Of a stretch of DNA of 64,000 nt, positions 25,190-35,850 are shown one piece after another. Under the pieces are notes generated by a model, which saw nothing but the letters and a program-made list of their open reading frames with translations, was not told the origin of the DNA and made no database searches. Source of the DNA: AG2 sp036493735 (lineage in GTDB: Bacteria > Gemmatimonadota > Gemmatimonadetes > Gemmatimonadales > Gemmatimonadaceae); assembly GCA_036493735.1 (NCBI GenBank), contig DASXPH010000090.1, positions 1-64,000 on the forward strand. The letters run 5' to 3'. The position numbers and the translations under genes were made by a program. How positions within the stretch are numbered: position 1 is the first letter of the stretch; every line of letters begins with the position of its first letter.

Positions 25190-27952
25190 CTAATTGGGGC
25201 GGACGCGCAGGCGTTTGAGCACCTGGCCGAGCTGGTCGATCTCACGGCCATACGCTGCCCAGTCGCCGGCGCGCTGCGCCGTTATTGCACGGTCGTAATG
25301 CTGTTGCGCTTCCAGCAACAGTGCCGTCGGCGCGGTGACCGCAGCGTTAGGCGTTCGCGCGGCGGCTGAATCCGCGGCGAGCGTCGCGGGGGCAGGCGCC
25401 CGCGCGCCGAACAGCGCCGCGAGGCCCGCCTCCAAGGTCTCGGCCATGACAACACGATTTTCGTGCGCGACGACGACGCGCTTCAGCTCGGGAATCGTGC
25501 CGCCTTCGGCGCGAAGATACAACGGCTGCACGTAGATCAGCGATTCGTTGATCGGAATTACCAGGAGCTCGCCGCGAATGACACTCGAGCCTTTCTGATC
25601 CCAGAGCGTGAGCTGCTGGGAGATGTCCGTCTCCTGGTTGATGCGGTTCACGATCTGCTTCGGACCATAGACGAGGCTCTGTTTCGGGAAGCGATACGCG
25701 ACGAGCTTCCCGTAATTCGGTCCGTCCATGCGCGCCGCCATCCACGCGGCGAGATTGTCCTTGCCGCGCGGCGTGAAGGGGGTCATGTAGATGAACTCCG
25801 GATTCGTCTCGCCCGGCAGTCGCAGAATGATGTGGCGCATGAAGGGATTCACGTTGGGCGTGCTCTTGTCGACGCCGGGATACTGCCACTGGTCCTCGCG
25901 ATGGTAGAACGCGTCCGGGTCCACCATGTGGTAGGTCGCGTAGAGTGCGGTCTGCTGTCGGAACAGGTCTCCGGGATAACGGAGATGTCTGCGGATGTCC
26001 GCGGGCATTGCCGTGCTGGGTTTGAAGATCGACCCGAAGATCGCGGCATAGGTCTGGGCGATCGGATCATCGCGATCGACGAGATATGCGTCCACTGTTC
26101 CATCGTACGCATCGATCACGACCTTGACGCTATTGCGCATGTAGTTCGTGCCATCTTCCGTCGGCTGGGCGTAAGGCCAGTTCGAGCTCGATGTGTAGCC
26201 ATCGAGAATCCATTTGAGCGTGCCCGAATCGGTCACGACCGGATATGGCTCGGAGTCGAAGTCGAGAAAGGGCAAGGCTGCCTGCGCGCGCTGCAGGATA
26301 TTGCGGCGATAGAGAATGCGCGCGTTCTGTGAGAGATACGACGAGAGGAGAATGTCCGTCGAGCCAAGCTGCCAGGCGTAGAGCGCACGCCGCAGAAACG
26401 TGCCCATGGGTACGCCGCCGCGACCGGTGTAATTCGTGTACACGTTCCGGTCGCCTTCCGGATAGTCGAACTCTTTCTGTCCGGTGCCGACGAACACGTA
26501 ACTGTTCGTGAGCTGCCCATAGTAGATCTGCGGACGAGTGACTTTCACGGAGATCGTCGACACGGGCGGCAGATCCTTGATGAATAGCACCGGCAGCCCC
26601 TCGGCCGTGACTTCGTTCACGGGCGCCATCGCGACGCCCATACCATGCGTGAACGTCAACCGCTCATTGATGAAGTTGCGCGTCGGCAGCGACGCCGAAT
26701 TGAGCTCGCGCGCCGAAAGGTGAACTTGCCGATAGCGGCCATCGATCACGTATCGATCATCGTTCACCGACGCAAAATCATAGTATGTCCTGATCTCCTG
26801 GAGCTGCCCGAACGTCTGCTTGAGAAGGTCGCGCTCCCAGAGGCGCACGTTGTCTATCGTCGGCGCATTCGCTCGAATGTCGGCCATGGAAAGCTGGACG
26901 TCACCCTCGAGATCGCGCGTCGCGACGGAGTCGAGCCGCCACGCGCGGCGGGTCGCCGCAATGTGCCGTTGGATATACGGCCGTTCCCGCGCCAGCTCGT
27001 TAGGCGCGACGACGAACTTCTGCTCGGCTCCCGGCACCAGAGCACGGAAGACGATGCCGACGGCCGCGTAGCCGACGACCGCGAGAAATGCGAACCAGAC
27101 GAGCTTCTGTCGCATCACACCGTAGACGACGAGCGCCGCCGCGAGCAGCCCGGCGAACGCCGAGAGGCGAATACCAGTGAGCAACACGTGCGCGTCGGCG
27201 TAGCTCGCGCCGACCAGCGGACCGGTCGTCGAGTACAGCAGCGCCGCCGAATCGACGAACCACAGCTGGATACTGAACAGCACGAACAGCAGCGCCAGCA
27301 GCGCGCCAAGATGCCGCGACGGCCGCGGGCCGATCATGATGCGTCGCGGGAGGAAGGCGATGGTGCCTCGCGTCGCGTAGAGCAGCGTCGACCCAACCAG
27401 CGCCACGATGGTCAGCGTGACGAGGGCGGCGAGCGCAATCGAGATCGCGGGGAGTTTAAAGAGGTAAAAGCCAATGTCTCGCCCGAACACCGGCTCGGCC
27501 TCTCGGACCGGCACACCATGCAAGAACATCAGTGCGGTCATCCACTGCGCCGACAGGGCCAGCGCGGCGACGAAGGCGACAACTGCCGAGACAACGAGAA
27601 CAAGGGTTGGTATAAAGCGCGAAACGTCCAGGCGCGGACCGTTTCCGGTATCCATGATCAGCGTCGGTAGGTCGATTCCCTGGCGCGCCGAACGCAAGTT
27701 GCCGTAGACGAAAGCGAAGGCGAACAACCCCGTGAGAACGAACAACAGCGACCGCGCCACGAGCGACGTTAGAAAGACCGACTCGAAGTGAATCTCGTTG
27801 AACCAGAGCCAGTCGGTCGCGAAGCTCGCGAGCCATGGAAACACAACGAAGACGAGGAACAGCGCCGCGAGGATGGCGAGCAGGATCCGTCGGGGCCGCA
27901 CGCCGCGCACGGGCGTGACATTGCGTCGAAATGGGCGTGGTGAGGAGGTCAT
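25190..27952 (-). CDS. UPF0182-family large membrane protein
   Basis: A ~920-residue protein with about seven N-terminal transmembrane helices (ILLAILAALFLVFVVFPWLAS onward to residue ~310). A large external domain follows, carrying the family-typical stretches ANELARERPYIQRHIAATRRAWRLD and VDAYLVDRDDPIAQTYAAIF. The C-terminus has an Ala-rich linker and a helix matching the end of the family. Function unknown in all members. The start is uncertain: ATG 27952, or 27973 within a repeat-like stretch. It lies in a minus-strand run with LVIVD, DUF305 and M28 genes. Confidence 0.82.
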   Translation of the reverse strand: MTSSPRPFRRNVTPVRGVRPRRILLAILAALFLVFVVFPWLASFATDWLWFNEIHFESVFLTSLVARSLLFVLTGLFAFAFVYGNLRSARQGIDLPTLIMDTGNGPRLDVSRFIPTLVLVVSAVVAFVAALALSAQWMTALMFLHGVPVREAEPVFGRDIGFYLFKLPAISIALAALVTLTIVALVGSTLLYATRGTIAFLPRRIMIGPRPSRHLGALLALLFVLFSIQLWFVDSAALLYSTTGPLVGASYADAHVLLTGIRLSAFAGLLAAALVVYGVMRQKLVWFAFLAVVGYAAVGIVFRALVPGAEQKFVVAPNELARERPYIQRHIAATRRAWRLDSVATRDLEGDVQLSMADIRANAPTIDNVRLWERDLLKQTFGQLQEIRTYYDFASVNDDRYVIDGRYRQVHLSARELNSASLPTRNFINERLTFTHGMGVAMAPVNEVTAEGLPVLFIKDLPPVSTISVKVTRPQIYYGQLTNSYVFVGTGQKEFDYPEGDRNVYTNYTGRGGVPMGTFLRRALYAWQLGSTDILLSSYLSQNARILYRRNILQRAQAALPFLDFDSEPYPVVTDSGTLKWILDGYTSSSNWPYAQPTEDGTNYMRNSVKVVIDAYDGTVDAYLVDRDDPIAQTYAAIFGSIFKPSTAMPADIRRHLRYPGDLFRQQTALYATYHMVDPDAFYHREDQWQYPGVDKSTPNVNPFMRHIILRLPGETNPEFIYMTPFTPRGKDNLAAWMAARMDGPNYGKLVAYRFPKQSLVYGPKQIVNRINQETDISQQLTLWDQKGSSVIRGELLVIPINESLIYVQPLYLRAEGGTIPELKRVVVAHENRVVMAETLEAGLAALFGARAPAPATLAADSAAARTPNAAVTAPTALLLEAQQHYDRAITAQRAGDWAAYGREIDQLGQVLKRLRVRPN

Positions 27953-27990
27953 CGACCACCGCCCATTGACCACTGTCCATCACTCACTGT
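27941..27990. repeat. Degenerate GGTCA/GGACAGTG repeat at a gene junction
   Basis: On the minus strand the junction of the LVIVD and UPF0182 genes contains ggacagtg twice, interspersed with tggtca and tggtcg units. Its composition resembles the heptad elements at 1386 and 51791, but without a clear inverted arm. It overlaps the possible N-terminal codons of the UPF0182 gene. Confidence 0.4.
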
Positions 27991-29960
27991 CCGAGATTCC
28001 GCACCGCCGCCGCGAGCAGTTGCAACCTTCGGGCGTCGCGTGAGCCCTGAGCGTCATTGTCAACCTGACTCGCCAGCTGCGACAAGGCGCTGCTCCGCGC
28101 CGAGCCCGACGCGCTCTCCGCGCTCGTCAGCGCCTGACGAATCGCGGAGATCCGGGCATCGCTCAGCCCCTTCGATCGATCGAGCTGGTCCACGTATGCG
28201 CGTGCCAGCGCAAAGCTCGCCGGCCACGTGTACTTCGGTTGGCCCTGCACGTCGAGGTAGTCGAGGTGCGCGGTCTTGGCGGCATCGAGCTCGTTCTGCG
28301 TCAGCAACGGGTTCGGCGTCAGCTCCAGCACGTCCAAGCCGCGCGCGATCTCCGAGCTCACGATCACACCGTTGTACCAGTACGAGGACCACGCACCGCC
28401 CTCCACCATCCGGTTCGGATCGATTGGTCCACGATCGAAGAAGGCGATCTCGGCAGCGTGCGCGGGATCAGTAAAGTCGAACACCGAGATACCGCCCTGA
28501 TACCACGCCTGCACCATGATGTCGCGCCCCGGCACCGGTAGGAGCGAGCCGTTGTGGGCCACACAGTTCTCCTGCGCACTCTGCGGAGCGGGAAGTTTGT
28601 AATATCCCTGAAAAACGAGCTTGTTGTTTACAATATTGAAAATGGCGTCAGCGCCCCAATCGCGCGGATCCGAGGCGCGGCACTTCGGCGCGCTGCCGCC
28701 GCCCCACTCGTCGGAGAACAACAGCTTGGTGCCGTCGTTGTTGAATGTCGCCGAATGCCAGTACGAGAAGTTCGAGTCGGACGCGGCATCCAGGCGCACG
28801 GGATGCGCGGGGTCGTGGATGTCGAGCAGCATGCCATAACCCTCGCACGCACCACCCGCGTAGCCGATCGAGGGATAGACGGTGATGTCGTGACACTGCG
28901 TCGGGCCGCGGTCGGCGCCCGCACTCATGCCGAACATCTTGAGCACGAGAGCAGGGAGGGCGGCACGCAACGCCGCGGAGTCGGCGCCCGTCGCCGGACC
29001 GCCGCCGTGGTTGGCTTTGGCGGTGCTGTCGAGGAGCGGCTGCACCATCTGCCGCGGCACGATGAAGTTCATGCCGATCACGTTGATCGGGAACTGGCCC
29101 GCGGCAATCGAATCCTTCTCTTCTTCGACGTCGCCCGGCGCCAGCCCGTGATGTGCGACCGCCGCGAGGTTGTTGAAGATCCTCGGGCTGCTCACGACCG
29201 CCGCCTGCTCCGGATGCGCCAGCGGTACCTTGATGACTTCGATTCGGAAGAACGCTGAATTCGGATCGCTCTCGGGCAACTTGTTGCTGCAGCCCGGCAG
29301 CTCGGCCGCGGGACGGATGGCCGACGATCCAGAGATGTAGACGTACACGTTGTCCGGATCTTTCGGATCGACGACAAGCGTGTGCGTGTGTGATCCCCGG
29401 CACGTCTGGACGTTCGTGATGTACTTGGGGTTGTCCAGGTCGCTGATGTCGAAGATTCGGAGTCCGCGAATTCGCTCCGAGCTCACCGGATCCTTGATGC
29501 CACCTTCCTTGCAATCGAGGCGAGAGGACTCCGACTCGGCGGACATGAAGAGCAAGTTCTTATAAATGGAGATGTCATTCTGCGAGGCTGGGCAGAAGTA
29601 ACCTTTGCGCACCGTTGGATGTGTGGGATTGGAGATGTCCCAGATGAGCCAACCGTTGAACGTGCCCTGAATCGCGTACTTGCCAAAGAAGCCCAGATCG
29701 GAGTTGACGCTCTTGAACTGCTCGGGCGTAGGCGTGTTCGACAGCAGCCGCATATTCCACGTCGCTTCGCCGGGGTCGGTCATGCCCGCCTTGAGGCCGA
29801 CGCGCGGATCTGGAGTCGGCGCGAGCCTCTTCGCCAGCGGTTCGATATTGAAGGCCGCGTCGGGTGCGGGACCACCCGCGAGCGAGACGTTGCCGCGATG
29901 GGCGCAGGCGCTCAGCAGCGCCGCGACAGCGATGAGAGAGAAACGACGAAGCCTTGGCAT
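27984..29960 (-). CDS. LVIVD-repeat lipoprotein
   Basis: A 658-residue exported lipoprotein (lipobox LLSAC, Cys19). The body contains LVIVD-type beta-propeller repeats: GWLIWDISNPTHPTVRKGYF, GLRIFDISDLDNPKYITNVQTC, MLLDIHDPAHPVRLD, ISVFDFTDPAHAAEIAFFDRG. The motif GSHTHTLVVDPKDPDNVYVYISG is shared by long LVIVD proteins of Gemmatimonadota-like bacteria. A His-rich AAVAHHGLA element occurs mid-protein. The C-terminal ~90 residues are helical. Function unknown. It lies 12 bases after the DUF305 stop, implying an operon. Confidence 0.78.
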   Translation of the reverse strand: MPRLRRFSLIAVAALLSACAHRGNVSLAGGPAPDAAFNIEPLAKRLAPTPDPRVGLKAGMTDPGEATWNMRLLSNTPTPEQFKSVNSDLGFFGKYAIQGTFNGWLIWDISNPTHPTVRKGYFCPASQNDISIYKNLLFMSAESESSRLDCKEGGIKDPVSSERIRGLRIFDISDLDNPKYITNVQTCRGSHTHTLVVDPKDPDNVYVYISGSSAIRPAAELPGCSNKLPESDPNSAFFRIEVIKVPLAHPEQAAVVSSPRIFNNLAAVAHHGLAPGDVEEEKDSIAAGQFPINVIGMNFIVPRQMVQPLLDSTAKANHGGGPATGADSAALRAALPALVLKMFGMSAGADRGPTQCHDITVYPSIGYAGGACEGYGMLLDIHDPAHPVRLDAASDSNFSYWHSATFNNDGTKLLFSDEWGGGSAPKCRASDPRDWGADAIFNIVNNKLVFQGYYKLPAPQSAQENCVAHNGSLLPVPGRDIMVQAWYQGGISVFDFTDPAHAAEIAFFDRGPIDPNRMVEGGAWSSYWYNGVIVSSEIARGLDVLELTPNPLLTQNELDAAKTAHLDYLDVQGQPKYTWPASFALARAYVDQLDRSKGLSDARISAIRQALTSAESASGSARSSALSQLASQVDNDAQGSRDARRLQLLAAAVRNLGQ

Positions 29961-29972
29961 GCTTGAGCCGTC

Positions 29973-30641
29973 CTACGGTTTAGAGTTTGTTGTCTGAGCT
30001 TGCAGCTCCACTGCCAACAGCATCTGCTGCATACGGTGGATCTCGGTATTCTGATCGACGTTGACGTTGTTGGCGAACTTGAAGACGGCTTCGTCCTGCG
30101 CGGCACCAGGCGTGCCGAGGAGCCGCTGGACCATGGCGATCGCGCCCTGGTGATGCTGGATCATGCCGCGAAGGAACAACTTATCGAAGTCCCTGCCGCG
30201 TGCCGCGTCTAACTGCTTCATCTGATCGTCGGTGAGCATGCCCGGCATGAGCATTTTCATTACCTGGCCATTCATCACCATCTTCATCGGAAGCGGCTTC
30301 GCCTCTGGCACCAGCTGGTTGCGATCGCGCAGCCAGTTCTGCATCAGGGCGATCTCGTCGTTCTGCGCGTTGATGATCCGCCCGCAGAGCGTCTGGACGG
30401 CCGGACTCGCACCATGCGTCGGCGCCATCTTCGCCATGACGACTGCCTGCGCATGATGCGAGATCATGTGCGTCATGAAGTCGATGTCGGCCGCCGTGTA
30501 GGGAAGGCGAGCGCTATCGGCACGGGCGCGGTCTCGGGCCGCTGCATCGGAAGCGGCGGGGGGCTTGTCAGCCTGGGCCAGTCCGAGAGTCGCCCAGACG
30601 GTCAGCATCACGATCGCGTATCGGAGGGAGGCTAGACGCAT
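29973..30641 (-). CDS. DUF305 secreted protein, Met/His-rich
   Basis: A 222-residue protein; the start at 30641 gives a proper signal peptide (YAIVMLTVWATLGLAQA), while the longer ORF reading is upstream DNA. It contains the paired DUF305 helices: MTHMISHHAQAVVMAKMA (~residues 55-72) and RGMIQHHQGAIAMVQRLL (~158-175). A Met-rich stretch PMKMVMNGQVMKMLMPGM lies between them. DUF305 is a ferritin-like four-helix domain often found near copper resistance genes, and the His and Met pattern suggests soft-metal binding. It is the first gene of the LVIVD/UPF0182/M28 run and is divergent from aceK. Confidence 0.85.
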   Translation of the reverse strand: MRLASLRYAIVMLTVWATLGLAQADKPPAASDAAARDRARADSARLPYTAADIDFMTHMISHHAQAVVMAKMAPTHGASPAVQTLCGRIINAQNDEIALMQNWLRDRNQLVPEAKPLPMKMVMNGQVMKMLMPGMLTDDQMKQLDAARGRDFDKLFLRGMIQHHQGAIAMVQRLLGTPGAAQDEAVFKFANNVNVDQNTEIHRMQQMLLAVELQAQTTNSKP

Positions 30642-30675
30642 CGTCGAGAAGTGTGGTCCTCGGACCATACGCGCT

Positions 30676-30693
30676 GTCCTTCGATATTGCCAC
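30676..30693 (-). promoter_or_regulatory. Shared 18-nt promoter/operator motif (DUF305 copy)
   Basis: The minus strand reads GTGGCAATATCGAAGGAC about 35 bases before the DUF305 ATG. The same sequence with one change lies before the SARP gene (63123-63140). It may be a promoter element or the site of a common regulator. Confidence 0.45.
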
Positions 30694-30726
30694 TCCGAGG
30701 CTGGACAGATTGAAGCGGCGACGTCG

Positions 30727-32541
30727 ATGATGCCGTTACATGGGCGCGTCACGGCAAGTCAACTACGCGACTCCCACTCGCGTCAATCTGTGCTACCCCC
30801 GTCAGAATCGGAAAGCTCACACGAGGCTTACCGCCGCCTTGCCCGCGATTGCGCTCAGGTGGTCGCCAACGTGTTCGATGAGTACCACGAGCGATTCCGT
30901 CTTGCCGCGCGGCGCTCCGCGAGAGACTTCCGCGCGCGCGACTGGGTCTCGGTCCGCAATGGATCGACGGATCGATTGCGGTTGTATGCGCACAGCGTCG
31001 ATCACGCGATCGCCCAAGTCGCCAAGCGGGCGCGCGACGTGAGTGGAGCGCGGTGGCTGTGGACGCAGATGCGCGAGGAATACGGCGCCCTCACCCTCGG
31101 ACGCATGGATCGTGAGATCGCGGAAACGTTTTTCAGCTCCGTGACGCGGCGGCGATTCGCCACGATCGGCGTCGATCGGGAAATCGAGTTTTTACATCCG
31201 TGGTCTTCCGCCGCGTGCGCCGCCGAGGCGGCGCGGCGTTGGTGCTCCGGTGCGGGCGGGACGCGGCCGCTTGCGGAGCGCATACTCGCGGATCTGGGTC
31301 ATGGGCTGGCTGACCCCAGCGGCGACGCGCAGCGAGTAGGCGACGCGATCGCGCGCGGCGTCCGCGAAGCGTTCGGCGACACGCAGGTCGAGGGTGCGGA
31401 GCTCTTGACGAGTCTCTTCTACCGGAACAAGGGCGCTTATCTCGTCGGGCGACTGGCCTGCGAAGGACACCGTTGGCTGCCACTCGCGCTTGCGCTGACC
31501 ACGAACGACGAGGGCATCGTCGTCGACGCAGTGCTCACGACCGCCGACGAGCTCGCGATCGTCTTCGGTTTCGCCTGGTCGTATTTCCACGTCGACGTGT
31601 CATCTCCGTCGGCCACGGTTGCCTTTCTCGCCGAGATCATGCCGCTCAAACGCATCGACGAGCTCTATACGTCGATAGGGTACAACAAGCACGGCAAGAC
31701 AGAGCTTTATCGGACGCTCGTGCATCACCTCTCACAGTCCGAGGCGCGCTTCGAGGAGGCTCCCGGCGTCAAAGGCCTCGTCATGTCGGTGTTCACGCTT
31801 CCATCGCTCAACATCGTGTTCAAGATCATCAAGGATCGCATCAGAGCGCCGAAGCGAACGACACGGAAGCAAGTGACGGATCAATATCGCCGCGTCTTTC
31901 TTCGCGACCGCGTCGGCCGGCTCGCCGACGCGCAGCTTTTTCAGGGGCTCGCCTTTCGCCGCGAGTGTTTCTCCGACGCACTTCTCGCCGAGCTCCTTCA
32001 CGACGCGCCGAGCGTCGTCCGCGTCGAGCAGGGCCGTGTCATCCTCGACCATGTATACACGGAGCGGCGCGTTAGGCCACTGAATTTATATATCCAGGAG
32101 GCAGACGCCCTTCGCGCCGAGGCGGCAATCCTCGACTACGGCCAGTGTATCAAGGACCTCGCGGCGGCGAACATCTTCGCCGGCGATCTCCTGCTCAAGA
32201 ACTTCGGCGTGACGCGTCATGGGCGCGTGGTCTTCTACGACTATGACGAGCTCGCGCCGCTCACCGATTGTCGCTTTCGCACGTTTCCCGAGCCGCGATC
32301 GCCCGACGACGAACTGGCCGCGGAACCATGGTTCTCGGTCGCCGAGCAGGATGTATTTCCGGAGGAATTCGCCCCCTTCATGGTGCCTAACGGTCCGCTC
32401 CGCGATATCTTCGTCGCCGCGCACGGTGAGCTGTTAGAGCGTGAGTGGTGGTGCGGGGTGCAGGAGCGGGTCAGGAACGGGGAGCTCGTTGATACGTTCC
32501 CGTATTCGGGGGCGAGGCGTCTGCGCCCGCGGTCATCCTGA
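30727..32541 (+). CDS. aceK: Isocitrate dehydrogenase kinase/phosphatase
   Basis: A 604-residue cytosolic bifunctional enzyme that phosphorylates and dephosphorylates isocitrate dehydrogenase and so directs isocitrate into the glyoxylate shunt. The regulatory domain spans ~1-310 and the kinase part follows, with family-typical GLVMSVFTLPSLNIVFKIIKDR (about residues 350-371) and LLKNFGVTRHGRVVFYDYDEL (DYDE metal-binding motif, about 490-510), ending in WxxLQERxRxGEL-like residues. Start ATG 30727 (family length ~580); the upstream ORF extension is rejected. The gene faces aceA with a shared bidirectional terminator, so it is a separate unit, unlike the E. coli aceBAK operon. Confidence 0.92.
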   Translation: MMPLHGRVTASQLRDSHSRQSVLPPSESESSHEAYRRLARDCAQVVANVFDEYHERFRLAARRSARDFRARDWVSVRNGSTDRLRLYAHSVDHAIAQVAKRARDVSGARWLWTQMREEYGALTLGRMDREIAETFFSSVTRRRFATIGVDREIEFLHPWSSAACAAEAARRWCSGAGGTRPLAERILADLGHGLADPSGDAQRVGDAIARGVREAFGDTQVEGAELLTSLFYRNKGAYLVGRLACEGHRWLPLALALTTNDEGIVVDAVLTTADELAIVFGFAWSYFHVDVSSPSATVAFLAEIMPLKRIDELYTSIGYNKHGKTELYRTLVHHLSQSEARFEEAPGVKGLVMSVFTLPSLNIVFKIIKDRIRAPKRTTRKQVTDQYRRVFLRDRVGRLADAQLFQGLAFRRECFSDALLAELLHDAPSVVRVEQGRVILDHVYTERRVRPLNLYIQEADALRAEAAILDYGQCIKDLAAANIFAGDLLLKNFGVTRHGRVVFYDYDELAPLTDCRFRTFPEPRSPDDELAAEPWFSVAEQDVFPEEFAPFMVPNGPLRDIFVAAHGELLEREWWCGVQERVRNGELVDTFPYSGARRLRPRSS

Positions 32542-32608
32542 GCGCAGAGAATGATCTGCTTTCGGAGACCGCCGATAGCGCCGTGGTCGGGCAACCAATA
32601 ATTGGTGG

Positions 32609-32640
32609 AAACGCGGAAACGGCCGACCGTTTCCGCGTTT
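32609..32640. terminator. Bidirectional terminator between aceK and aceA
   Basis: 14-bp perfect stem aaacgcggaaacgg / ccgtttccgcgttt with a 4-base loop. It ends in TTT on both strands, serving convergent aceK (stop 32541) and aceA (stop 32702). Confidence 0.85.
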
Positions 32641-32701
32641 GAAGCAGTTGATGCTTGTTATTACGAGGAGCTTTCGATGGTCTGAGGCCCTCCGCGGCCG
32701 G

Positions 32702-34018
<1,317 letters not shown>

Positions 34019-34029
34019 GTTCTCTCCCT

Positions 34030-35661
34030 TCAGGCGATGACGATGGGTAAGCTGTCGTCGAGCGCGCGGTACGCCGCCGACGTGAGAAAGTCGGCGAGCG
34101 TGTCGGCGGTGGTGAGCTCTAGGAAGAGCGAGCGCGCTTCCGTGAAACGCCCCGCGCGAATGCGCTCGGCGCCGAGCTCGGTCGTTAGGCGCACCAACTC
34201 CTCGTCGATGATGCCCTCGAGAAGCCGAGGAGTGACGGTATCGCCTGTGTCGTCGAGGCGCGCGCGGTGGTGCATCCATTGCCACACCTGCGCGCGCGAG
34301 ATCTCCGCCGTCGCGGCGTCTTCCATGAGGTGGTAAAGGGGGACACAGCCCAGGCCGCGAAGCCACGATTCGATGTATTGCACGCCGACACGCACGTTCT
34401 GGCGAAGTCCTTCCTCCGTCCGGGTGCCCGTTGGAACGCGCAGCAGATCGTCCGCGGTGACGTGTACGTCGTCGCGCCGGCGGTCGAGCTGGTTCGTCGA
34501 CGACATGTGCGCGTCGAAAACCTCGCGTGCGACCGACACCAACCCCGGGTGGGCGACCCACGTGCCGTCGTGGCCGTCGCGCACCTCGCGCAGTTTATCG
34601 GCTCGGACCTTCGCGAGCGCACGCTCGTTCGCGTCCGTGTCGTTCTTGATCGGTATCTGCGCCGCCATGCCGCCGATCGCGTACGCGCCGCGACGGTGAC
34701 AGGTCTTGACGGCGAGCTGGGTGTACGCGCGCATGCACGGCTGCTCCATCGTGACCTGCGAACGGTCGGGGAGCACGGCGCCGGGATCCGTCGCATGGTA
34801 CTTGATGAAGCTGAAGATGTAATCCCAGCGGCCGCAGTTGAGCCCAGCGATGCGGTCGCGCAGCTCGAACAGGATCTCCTCCATCTCGAATGCCGCGGCG
34901 ATCGTCTCGATCAAGACGGTGACTTTGATGGACGCGTTAGGCAACCCGAGCGCTTGCTCGGCGTGTACGAGCACGTCGTCCCAGAGCCGGGCCTCGCGGT
35001 GACTCTCGAGCTTCGGCAAGTAGAGGTATGGGCCGCTCCCCTGCTCGATGAGCGCCGCGGCGTTGTGATGGAGAAACAACCCCGTGTCGACGAGTGAGGC
35101 GGCGATCGGTTTGCCATCGATCACGAGATGACGCTCGACGAGATGCAGGCCGCGTGGTCGCACGATGAGCGTCGCGATTCGCTCGTTGAGCCGATACGCT
35201 TTCCCGCTCTCAGGATCGTTCCATTCGATCGTGCGCCGCACGGCGTCTCGCAGATTCACCTGCCCGACGAGCATGTTCGACCATGTCGGTGCGGAGGAGT
35301 CCTCGAGGTCCGCCATGAAGACGTCGGCTCCCGAGTTGAGAGCGTTGATCATCATCTTGCGATCCGTCGGTCCCGTGATCTCGACGACGCGTCGCTCGAG
35401 GTCACGTGGCGCCGGCGCAACGGTCCAGTTGCGTTCGCGAATCGCTGCGGTGGCAGGGAGAAAACCCAGCCGCTCCTCGCCGCGGGCGATACGTGCGCGA
35501 CGCTGGCTTCGAGAATTCAGTAAAGTCTCGATCGACGGACCGAACTGCCGAGCCAGATCGCCGACGAACATCAACGCCTCGGGCGTGAGGACGTTCGATT
35601 GCGCTCGAGACCCGTTGGAACGGGTATCGACGCCGTGGCTCGGTGACGCGACCGATGACAT
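34030..35661 (-). CDS. aceB: Malate synthase A
   Basis: A 543-residue enzyme condensing glyoxylate with acetyl-CoA. Conserved stretches are MINALNSGADVFMADLEDSSAPTW, IVRPRGLHL (catalytic Arg), and the malate synthase signature DRIAGLNCGRWDYIFSFIK (about residues 268-287). The C-terminal catalytic Asp lies in the HLMEDAATAEISR region. Length fits the A-type enzymes. It is first in an aceB-aceA operon and divergent from a TonB-type receptor gene at 35851. With aceK it forms a complete glyoxylate shunt for growth on acetate or fatty acids. Confidence 0.96.
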   Translation of the reverse strand: MSSVASPSHGVDTRSNGSRAQSNVLTPEALMFVGDLARQFGPSIETLLNSRSQRRARIARGEERLGFLPATAAIRERNWTVAPAPRDLERRVVEITGPTDRKMMINALNSGADVFMADLEDSSAPTWSNMLVGQVNLRDAVRRTIEWNDPESGKAYRLNERIATLIVRPRGLHLVERHLVIDGKPIAASLVDTGLFLHHNAAALIEQGSGPYLYLPKLESHREARLWDDVLVHAEQALGLPNASIKVTVLIETIAAAFEMEEILFELRDRIAGLNCGRWDYIFSFIKYHATDPGAVLPDRSQVTMEQPCMRAYTQLAVKTCHRRGAYAIGGMAAQIPIKNDTDANERALAKVRADKLREVRDGHDGTWVAHPGLVSVAREVFDAHMSSTNQLDRRRDDVHVTADDLLRVPTGTRTEEGLRQNVRVGVQYIESWLRGLGCVPLYHLMEDAATAEISRAQVWQWMHHRARLDDTGDTVTPRLLEGIIDEELVRLTTELGAERIRAGRFTEARSLFLELTTADTLADFLTSAAYRALDDSLPIVIA

Positions 35662-35850
35662 GTTGTTTGACTCGATGGATGCGCGGGTGACCGTAATGCC
35701 ATAGTTATGCCAACCGAGCTGAGCGACTTAACCCGGCGAATTTGTCCGAGGCATCTAGCCTCCACGGGGCGGTAAGCCTGCTGTAAGGTGCGGTGGCTAC
35801 TGTGCAGTGTGTTCACCCGCCGCCATAGCTCGCGACGCCCAGTCCGCTCG

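Noticed and set aside
26645..27670. 341-residue plus-strand ORF inside the UPF0182 gene
   Set aside because: Arg/Glu/Gln-rich low-complexity composition with no recognisable features, antisense to a well-supported gene.
34019..34561. N-terminal 181-codon extension of aceA
   Set aside because: It lies antisense-free but inside the aceB coding sequence in another frame and is Arg/Pro-rich noise; a strong ribosome site precedes the ATG at 34018.
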